The notes beneath the pieces are model-generated. The model was not told the DNA's origin, searched no databases, and saw only the letters and a list, made by a program, of their open reading frames with translations. A stretch of 5,542 nucleotides of DNA from assembly GCA_937952925.1 (NCBI GenBank), contig CALFYA010000343.1:1-5542 (forward strand), in the 5' to 3' direction. A program made the position numbers and the translations under genes. Source of the DNA: an uncultured Moraxellaceae bacterium (lineage in GTDB: Bacteria; Pseudomonadota; Gammaproteobacteria; Pseudomonadales; Moraxellaceae). Below are positions 1 through 5,542 of this stretch, in pieces. Every line of letters begins with the position of its first letter. Position 1 is the stretch's first letter.

Positions 1-3
1 TTT

Positions 4-34
4 GAAGTCATGCTACCCACTCTAGCATGACTTC
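4..34. repeat. Perfect 12-bp inverted repeat downstream of the rep remnant
   Basis: GAAGTCATGCTA (4-15) and TAGCATGACTTC (23-34) are exact reverse complements around a 7-base loop CCCACTC. It lies 43 bases past the rep stop codon. Neither side shows a T tract inside the window: the minus-strand exit reads AAA and the plus-strand exit TAGTTG. A classical terminator is therefore not supported, and a protein-binding operator, recombination site or factor-assisted terminator is possible. The remainder of 35-77 shows nothing I recognise. Confidence 0.7.
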
Positions 35-77
35 TAGTTGTGTAGATACCTATGGTCTTAGTGACGGGGGAATCAAA

Positions 78-470
78 TCAGCTTAATCCCAGTTTGGTTA
101 AATAAGGCTGATAGCGTTTTTGATGCTTGGGGTCTTTCAAACGACCTTGAATGATCTTGGCAAAATCTTCGTAGCTACCGCCAACTGGTGCTTCCTTGGA
201 CAGCTCTGGCAATCGTGCCAATTTTTGTGCAAACAAAGCAATCTGTTTTTCTGTCAAGCTATTGAAAAAATTAACCGTATTCTCGTTGCACTCAAGCTGT
301 TTTTTGCTTTTTGATGACTGTTTTTTTGTCTTAAACACGAATGATATTCCAGTAATATTGCGTCCTGTTTTATGCTGCTCATAACTTATATTATGAGCAA
401 TAGATTGATTTGCTCGATGGTGTGGGTTGATTGGCCTGTCCATCAGGTGATCCAGCAGCCCACAGCCCAA
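78..470 (-). pseudogene. C-terminal remnant of a Rep_3/RepB-family plasmid replication initiator
   Basis: Intact members of this family bind iterons at a plasmid origin through two winged-helix domains and start replication; they are roughly 300 residues long. Only about 130 residues remain here. The recognisable part is the end of the second winged-helix domain, SYEQHKTGR (29-37) followed by ITGISFVFK (39-47), then a Lys/Ser-rich linker and the tail LTEKQIALFAQKLARLPEL (72-90) and YEDFAKIIQGRL, ending TKLGLS. This closely resembles the tails of Acinetobacter plasmid initiators as I recall them. The open frame starts at TTG (470) with no good ribosome site. The frame stays open back to a TGA at 567-569, but that stretch crosses the helicase terminator and does not look like Rep. 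Residues 17-21 appear frame-shifted relative to the family. The N-terminal domain and iterons are missing, and base composition is more AT-rich than the neighbour. It is most likely non-functional. Alternatively a short tail protein could still be made. Confidence 0.72.
374..401 (+). other. Possible XerC/XerD (dif/pdif-like) site inside the rep remnant
   Basis: The left arm GCTGCTCATAA (374-384), a 6-base spacer CTTATA (385-390) and the right arm TTATGAGCAAT (391-401) match the 11-6-11 plan of dif sites. Against E. coli dif recalled from memory (arms GGTGCGCATAA and TTATGTTAAAT) I count 9 of 11, 4 of 6 and 8 of 11 identities. The core TGCTCATAA/TTATGAGCA is a perfect 9-bp inverted repeat (376-384 and 391-399). 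The usually best conserved XerD arm departs in three adjacent inner positions. The same bases encode conserved Rep residues (SYEQH), so part of the resemblance may be coincidental. Confidence 0.3.
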
Positions 471-501
471 AAATGCCTGATCGTGGTCAATCGCTGAGCA
501 A

Positions 502-530
502 TAAAAAACCGCAGTCCAATCGACTGCGGT
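502..530 (-). terminator. Rho-independent terminator of the helicase gene
   Basis: A perfect 9-bp stem (plus strand ACCGCAGTC 508-516 and GACTGCGGT 522-530) encloses a 5-base loop. Read on the minus strand, the GC-rich stem runs into a tract of six T (508-503) and then ATT. It begins 86 bases past the helicase stop codon, so it should end that transcript before the rep remnant. There is no T tract on the plus-strand side, so it is directional. Confidence 0.88.
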
Positions 531-535
531 ACTGC

Positions 536-553
536 GACCAACTAGGGTTGGTC
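536..553. repeat. Short inverted repeat next to the terminator
   Basis: GACCAAC (536-542) and GTTGGTC (547-553) form a perfect 7-bp stem with a 4-base loop TAGG. It sits five bases from the terminator stem, between it and the helicase stop codon. No T tract follows on either strand, so it is not a classical terminator. It may stabilise the 3' end of the mRNA or be chance. Confidence 0.55.
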
Positions 554-615
554 TAGCTGATTGCGCTCACCCGAAACATGCAAGATCGCAACCACGACTG
601 ACACGTCAACAGACC

Positions 616-3600
616 CTAACACTCTAACGCCAAATCAATCCCATACGCAGGCCACAACAAGCGGCAGCGGTTGGCAACTTGCTCAAATTGCACCAGCCAT
701 GGCGTACCCTGCAACGCATAACTCCCCGAAGGCTGTGGCTGTAGCGACCAATCGCCATAAGCGTGTTGTTGATCAATCCGGATCGATACTTGCTCACCCG
801 TCAGCACATGCTCGATATTCAATCGGCGGGTTTGGCGTACCAGCAGCACCCGATAATCCATCAGCATCAATTCGGTACGTGGCAGCAACGCAACGGTAGC
901 CGTCTCGGCGAGTCGCGGCAGCACGGGGATTGCCACAACATCGGTCTGCTCAGAAGCCATCGCGGTCGGTTCAACCACTGGGGCAAGCGGTACCGCTTGC
1001 TCCTCAAGCACCGTTGCGGCGTCATCCGACGCCATTGATACTGTGGGTGTGGTCGGCTCTGCTGATGGGTGGATCAGCACATCCACCGGTTCAGAGGGTT
1101 TGGCATCTGTGACCATGATCGGTGCCAAAGCTTCGACACTTCCCTGTTCATCCCCTTGATCGACGCTCACGGGCGCTGGGGTCGGCTCAACACACACCGC
1201 TTGATCATGTATCAACACGGTCGCTCCCTCAGCCAGTACCGGCAGGTCTAGATCGACGGGTGGTACAGCGGGCTGCTGCACGTCATCGACCGTGATGTGA
1301 TGTTGCAACTCTGTTTGTAACTCTAAAGCAGACGCGTCGTTTTCAAGGGTCAAGGGCAGTTGAATCGGTGCCGTCAAACCCAGCAACTGCAAACAGACTT
1401 GATCGGCATCGACCAGCTGTGGGTAGTCGGGCAACTCATCAATCTGGGCTTGGCTAATCCCAATCAACCGGCGAAACTCTTCAGCACGCTGATACGCCTC
1501 TTGAGCGCGTTTTTGGCTATCACGCGCACGTTGTAGATAGTCTTCTTGACGCGCCACATCGACAAACTGATCGGCCTTGCGTAAATAATCCTCTTGCATC
1601 CGCTCAAAATTGGCGGCTTGCCGATACTTGCACAACAGCCAACGTGATTTTGCATACTCAGCATGTGGCTCAGTCTGTGCAAGTCGCTCATAAAACGCGA
1701 GCATTTCATTAAAATGCGAGGTACGCTCCAAAATCGCCCCCACGATACGCACATGCTCGCTATCAACACGCCACACTTCGATATCCTTTTTAAACGATTT
1801 ATGGCGTTCTTTCTGGGTCTGTGTTTCGACGGTACAAAAAAGACTTTTTAAAATTTTCAACAGCTTGCTCATCTCATCGCTATCATGCCGCTCCACTCCT
1901 TGCACGCGTAGCGCATCTGAAATCGACAGTGCCTGCAAGGCCAAATACTGTGACTCTTCGAGTTTGACGGGCTTTTGCTGTTTCTTGGATTGACTACTCA
2001 ACATCATCCGTCGGATCTGATTGAGGGTGATGCGCTGATCATTGATGGCATACAATGCCTCAAACAACTCCGCCCAGTGCAATTGGACAACAGCGCGAAA
2101 TAACCGAATTTTTTTGGCCTGATGCAACCACGGCGAATTGGTGCGCACCACACTAATTTCTTGAATAAGTTGATCTAATAAGCCCAAGTGCTGAGAGCGC
2201 GTCAGGTAATACTGTACCAATTGCTCGTGTTGAGCCAATTGAGCGCGTAAGACTTTGAGCATACTGCTCCACAGCACCGTTGGCAGTGTTTCGGCCTCAG
2301 GATAACGGGTCAGCGCCTGATAGAGGGTTGAGCTGTGCTTGAGGTCAATCAATGCCTGTGCATTCTCTGGAAAGCGACGGGTTTGGATGATGGCCTGTTG
2401 ATACAAGGGCTTGGGTGGGGTCAGTTTTTCCTCGCGCTGAGCCTCTTCCCAATACTGACAAGCCAATTCCAACGCTTGTGCCTGATAAGCCACTTGCGCC
2501 AATACACTGGCAGGCACCATGGCGCGCAGCCAAGTCATCTGGTGCAGCCATTGTAAGCAGGCCAAAAGCTGTAACCAACGATTGGGTTGGTCTTCCAAGG
2601 GGATTTGCGGAATCAACTGTGCAAACGCTTGCTGCCACGCTTGGCGATCTGCTGCATAGTCGGCCAGTGTGGGCGCTCGTGTTTGCAAGGTTTGCAACAC
2701 ATCGATATACAAAGGCAGTGAAGGCTGCTCTCGACTCAACAAACGCACCACTTCAGCTTCTGGCTCAGTGGCATAGATCGGCTGTGCTTTGCTGAGTCGA
2801 TAGACGCCATCCCAACATGCCGCACGCCAATAATTGCGAAAGGCGTCTGACCAGTGCTCAATCCCCTCAAATAGCTCCGCCGCCTGCTGATAATCCCCTT
2901 GTAAGGCATGTGCATCGGCCAAACAATGCTGCTGTAAGCGATACAACCGCAGCTGCTCATACAAACTGGCCGCTTGTAGCAACAGTTGGCTATCTTCAAG
3001 CTCACGCCCTTGCATGGCAAACTGTTCGGCGTTCATTTGCATATTGCGGACATCATCTGCATCCGGTGTCAAATCATCGAGCTGCGCCGCACGGATGCTG
3101 CCCAAAAATGAAACCCACGGCTGATCGCCACGCTCCAACTGGGCAAGTGCAAACGGCGGCAAGTCAGCTTGTTCAAATGACTGCCAAAACTCCGTGTAGG
3201 CCTTGGCTTGATCCACCACAATCAATTGACTACGGGCGCGGGTCACCGCCACATACAATTTATTGAGGTAATATTCTGTATTAATCAGCTGATCAGACGC
3301 TGATTTATTTGATTTTTTATCCAATAATTGCCGTGGTCGATCACCGGCAAACCCATAGATCACCACCCGCTCAAACTCTAGCCCCTTGGCCGAAATCACA
3401 CTAATACACGGAATGAGTGTAACCCCATTGGATTGGGGTTTGAGCCATGCATTGAGCGCTGGATCGGCCGCAATATATTCGGCTTCTTGACCATCGTTGC
3501 AAGGCAACACCACCACGACATCGCGTTGTTGTTGCAACTGCTGAAACAGCAACTCTTGTTGTTGATTGACAAACACCACATCACGGCTGTGCGGATTGCG

Positions 3601-5526
3601 ATACCATGACTGCTGTGGTTTGAGGCGTGACTCGTCCAAGACACTTGCCCGCAAGCCATGCACAATATTGCTAAAATCAGCAATTCGATGCGAGGAGCGG
3701 AAGTTAAAACTCAGCTCTCGATAGTTCATCTCGGTACTGCTGCTGTGTTTGGCAGGATCTAGGGCAAACACAAACTGCTCCATCACCTGCGCCTTGACGG
3801 CTTCCCAACGAAACCCTGTTGGATTCAAGGTCTGAAATTGGTCACCTGCAAACACCAACGGCACACGCTGAATCTCATGCGGCTGCAACTGACGATCACT
3901 AAATACACTCAAACGTAAAATGATCTGCAACTCAATACGGGTAAAGTCCTGTGATTCATCACAAAAAATTGCACCAAACGTCGGCTGCACACACTGATGC
4001 TGCAACACATAGCGCGCCAAATCTTGATCGTCCCAGTACCCCTCATCACGACACAACACTGCATACCAGTCTTTCCAAACTTTTTTCTCAATATGGGCAA
4101 AAATCTGCTCATCGAGCTGGCGATCATTGTCGTGTAACTCGCGGTAGTCATCGACCTCAAGCAGCAGATCAGCCTGACGCCCTTTGATATATGAACGAAT
4201 CACATGCCAGCACAAACTTGCCGAATAACGCTGTTTTTCGGGGAGCTTACCAAACTTGGCTTGCCACAATTGCCGAAACCGCCCATAACTCATCCGCAAT
4301 GCCGGATCAAAATTGGCACGCGCAGCACTCGGCAGCAGGCTGAGCAAATATTGCCGAAATTCATAACAACTTGCCGCAACGGTCGCCGCCACATCCTGCG
4401 AGTGATGTTGATAACGGCAGCTATGTTGCAACACTTTGGTCATGGTTTTGGCCGCACGATCAACCAACGAGCGATTGCACGAAAAATAGGCCAATGGCAC
4501 CGGATTGTCTTGCATCATGTGATAGTACAAATAGTCTGCAAATAAATATTGCAGCACCGTTGACTTACCACTGCCCGCTCGCCCATTGATCAATAATGGA
4601 AATGGCCGGTCTTGCTGTTGAGTGGTTGTCAAAATCGAGGCTTCTTCAGGCGACAACGACAAATTTGCCGTTTGATCCTGCTGGATATGCAGCCATTCTT
4701 GCCAATCGAAAACGGTCGAAAATGGATAGGCACGTCGCGCACCCTGACACAATTTCTGCTGTAAGGCGGTGCTATCGTGGTGCTGCGCAAACTGATCAAG
4801 CTCATCAATCGACACCTGCCGCTCATGCGGTAGCAGCTCACCATCCACCTGCTCAAGGCTCAAATAACCAAAACGCCGATGTCCACTGTGCCAAAATAAA
4901 GCGCGATAACGGCCAAAATCGCCCAACACATGGATATTTTCATCTTGCTCATTACAGATGATGTGTTCGAGTTGCTGTGCGATATAGCGCAGATCAATCT
5001 GGCTCAAATTACTTAGGCTATTTTCAACCCATGTCCATGAGTCATACAACATCTCTTGTTGAAATTGATGCTCCGTTTGCTGATGCTGATTGCGCACACC
5101 ATACAAGATCCCTTTTTCATCATCACTCAAACTCGGTTTGTGTGGGGCGTCGTGCATGATGAGGCGTTGCTGCACATGGTCAATGACCGCATCCCGTTCG
5201 ACGGTACGCTGATACAGCGCCTCACCTTTTACAGCCGTATTGACAAATAAATCCTCATATTCTCGACTTGCACGCTGCATGATCGACATCATCACCAGCA
5301 CATCGTGTACTTCTCCATCAAATGTATGGCTTTCTATTCGACAAATCAGACGACTATGCCGATTTCCCAAGCGTTTTTTGACCCAAAATGGATGTAAAAA
5401 CGCATCTAAGCTCCAGAGTGCCTGCTCTTGCTCAATTCGAGCCACCAACTCACCTAGCTCAGACTCTAATTGGTGTTTACCAGCGTCTTGCTGACATTGT
5501 TTGGTCACATAAACAAATAAGGCCAT
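616..5526 (-). CDS. Large multidomain UvrD/Rep-like SF1 helicase (1636 aa)
   Basis: Predicted cytoplasmic ATP-dependent DNA (or RNA) translocase; no signal peptide or membrane segment is evident. Helicase motifs, by residue: Walker A GRAGSGKST 315-323 (Lys321), Ia-like YFSCNRSLVDRA 347-358, II DESQD 523-527, III GDQFQTLNP 561-569, IV NFRS 608-611, V SAKGLEF 712-718, VI LYVAVTRARS 757-766. Only about 100 residues separate IV and V, so the 2B insertion of UvrD/Rep is absent or minimal. Residues 1-95 resemble a RelE/ParE-type fold (HPFWVKKRLG, then RLICRIE). Residues 830-1300 are helical and TPR-like (for example LADAHALQGDYQQAAELFEG), 1308-1354 form a charged coiled coil, 1395-1550 are a disordered-looking Pro/Val/Glu linker, and 1552-1636 look beta-rich. 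No PD-(D/E)XK nuclease motif was found, and the protein is over twice UvrD length. The ATG at 5526 is supported by a Shine-Dalgarno sequence; no in-frame stop precedes it inside the window. Helicase identity is secure; biological role and flanking-domain calls are inference. Confidence 0.93.
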   Translation of the reverse strand: MALFVYVTKQCQQDAGKHQLESELGELVARIEQEQALWSLDAFLHPFWVKKRLGNRHSRLICRIESHTFDGEVHDVLVMMSIMQRASREYEDLFVNTAVKGEALYQRTVERDAVIDHVQQRLIMHDAPHKPSLSDDEKGILYGVRNQHQQTEHQFQQEMLYDSWTWVENSLSNLSQIDLRYIAQQLEHIICNEQDENIHVLGDFGRYRALFWHSGHRRFGYLSLEQVDGELLPHERQVSIDELDQFAQHHDSTALQQKLCQGARRAYPFSTVFDWQEWLHIQQDQTANLSLSPEEASILTTTQQQDRPFPLLINGRAGSGKSTVLQYLFADYLYYHMMQDNPVPLAYFSCNRSLVDRAAKTMTKVLQHSCRYQHHSQDVAATVAASCYEFRQYLLSLLPSAARANFDPALRMSYGRFRQLWQAKFGKLPEKQRYSASLCWHVIRSYIKGRQADLLLEVDDYRELHDNDRQLDEQIFAHIEKKVWKDWYAVLCRDEGYWDDQDLARYVLQHQCVQPTFGAIFCDESQDFTRIELQIILRLSVFSDRQLQPHEIQRVPLVFAGDQFQTLNPTGFRWEAVKAQVMEQFVFALDPAKHSSSTEMNYRELSFNFRSSHRIADFSNIVHGLRASVLDESRLKPQQSWYRNPHSRDVVFVNQQQELLFQQLQQQRDVVVVLPCNDGQEAEYIAADPALNAWLKPQSNGVTLIPCISVISAKGLEFERVVIYGFAGDRPRQLLDKKSNKSASDQLINTEYYLNKLYVAVTRARSQLIVVDQAKAYTEFWQSFEQADLPPFALAQLERGDQPWVSFLGSIRAAQLDDLTPDADDVRNMQMNAEQFAMQGRELEDSQLLLQAASLYEQLRLYRLQQHCLADAHALQGDYQQAAELFEGIEHWSDAFRNYWRAACWDGVYRLSKAQPIYATEPEAEVVRLLSREQPSLPLYIDVLQTLQTRAPTLADYAADRQAWQQAFAQLIPQIPLEDQPNRWLQLLACLQWLHQMTWLRAMVPASVLAQVAYQAQALELACQYWEEAQREEKLTPPKPLYQQAIIQTRRFPENAQALIDLKHSSTLYQALTRYPEAETLPTVLWSSMLKVLRAQLAQHEQLVQYYLTRSQHLGLLDQLIQEISVVRTNSPWLHQAKKIRLFRAVVQLHWAELFEALYAINDQRITLNQIRRMMLSSQSKKQQKPVKLEESQYLALQALSISDALRVQGVERHDSDEMSKLLKILKSLFCTVETQTQKERHKSFKKDIEVWRVDSEHVRIVGAILERTSHFNEMLAFYERLAQTEPHAEYAKSRWLLCKYRQAANFERMQEDYLRKADQFVDVARQEDYLQRARDSQKRAQEAYQRAEEFRRLIGISQAQIDELPDYPQLVDADQVCLQLLGLTAPIQLPLTLENDASALELQTELQHHITVDDVQQPAVPPVDLDLPVLAEGATVLIHDQAVCVEPTPAPVSVDQGDEQGSVEALAPIMVTDAKPSEPVDVLIHPSAEPTTPTVSMASDDAATVLEEQAVPLAPVVEPTAMASEQTDVVAIPVLPRLAETATVALLPRTELMLMDYRVLLVRQTRRLNIEHVLTGEQVSIRIDQQHAYGDWSLQPQPSGSYALQGTPWLVQFEQVANRCRLLWPAYGIDLALEC
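964..1224 (-). repeat. Degenerate internal repeats in the helicase linker
   Basis: The linker holds three related segments: ATVLIHDQAVCVEPT (residues 1435-1449), VDVLIHPSAEPTTPT (1481-1495) and ATVLEEQAVPLAPVVEPT (1504-1521). The first and third are also similar in DNA: plus-strand stretches starting near 1196 and 992 both begin ACCGCTTG and continue with related bases. This suggests duplication and divergence of a roughly 20-residue Pro/Val/Glu unit, typical of a flexible spacer. Confidence 0.5.
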
Positions 5527-5534
5527 ATTGTCGT

Positions 5535-5541
5535 CTTTCCT
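5535..5541 (-). promoter_or_regulatory. Ribosome binding site of the helicase gene
   Basis: On the minus strand AGGAAAG lies 8 bases upstream of the ATG at 5526. This is a good match to the anti-Shine-Dalgarno sequence at normal spacing and decides the start, since the reading frame stays open to the window edge. The promoter is not in the window. Confidence 0.75.
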
Positions 5542-5542
5542 G

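Noticed and set aside
4..34. The 12-bp palindrome as a pdif site
   Set aside because: The centre is 7 bases instead of 6 and the arms lack the ATAA/TTAT core flanking the spacer.
471..500. Possible promoter for the rep remnant (TTGACC near 492-487 on the minus strand)
   Set aside because: A -35-like TTGACC exists, but 17 bases further the sequence is GGCTGT, with no -10 resemblance.
561..899. Plus-strand open frame of 112 codons covering the 3' end of the helicase gene
   Set aside because: Most of it is antisense to the helicase C-terminus, and it is rich in Thr/Ala/Ser/Pro as expected from the opposite strand of a Val/Ala/Gly-rich protein. There is no clear ribosome site or domain.
2817..3266. 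Open frame of 149 codons on the plus strand
   Set aside because: It lies wholly opposite the helicase core coding region, has low-complexity His/Ala/Thr/Pro content typical of an antisense shadow, and has no recognisable family.
4045..4200. Nuclease-like acidic stretch (LLLEVDDYRELHD) between Walker A and motif II
   Set aside because: It sits in the expected 1B insert and lacks the spacing and Lys of a PD-(D/E)XK core, so no nuclease is claimed.
1..5542. CRISPR arrays, tRNA or rRNA genes
   Set aside because: No regularly spaced direct repeats, cloverleaf-like stretches or rRNA-like sequence were seen on either strand.

Overview
The window is dominated by one very large gene on the minus strand, 616 to 5526, encoding a 1636-residue multidomain protein built around a UvrD/Rep-like superfamily 1 (SF1) helicase core. 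All the standard ATPase/helicase motifs can be read and look intact. Around the core lie an N-terminal domain that resembles RelE/ParE-type toxin folds, a long helical, TPR-like middle region, a coiled coil, a proline/valine/acid-rich linker with degenerate internal repeats, and a small C-terminal domain that looks beta-rich. I recognise the helicase class but not a named gene. No nuclease motif is evident.

Downstream of it on the same strand come a good rho-independent terminator (502-530), a second adjacent inverted repeat (536-553), and then the C-terminal part of a Rep_3/RepB-family plasmid replication initiator (78-470). That rep piece lacks its N-terminal winged-helix domain, a convincing ribosome binding site and the usual upstream iterons. 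It also shows signs of two nearby indels that nearly compensate each other. I read it as a degenerate remnant. It contains a 9-6-9 inverted repeat that resembles a XerC/XerD (dif/pdif) recombination site. A perfect 12-bp inverted repeat (4-34) lies beyond the rep stop codon.

The rep tail resembles those of small Acinetobacter/Moraxellaceae plasmid initiators, so the window most likely comes from a gammaproteobacterium of that kind, from a plasmid or from a plasmid-derived accessory region. The rep remnant is visibly more AT-rich than the helicase gene, which suggests different origins. Genus is inferred only from recalled sequence resemblance.

The two genes do not form an operon, because the terminator separates them. 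The helicase appears to be a self-contained single-gene unit whose promoter lies just outside the right edge. Its architecture and its setting beside plasmid debris make it a candidate single-gene genome-maintenance or mobile-element-conflict (defence) system, but nothing in the sequence proves that role.
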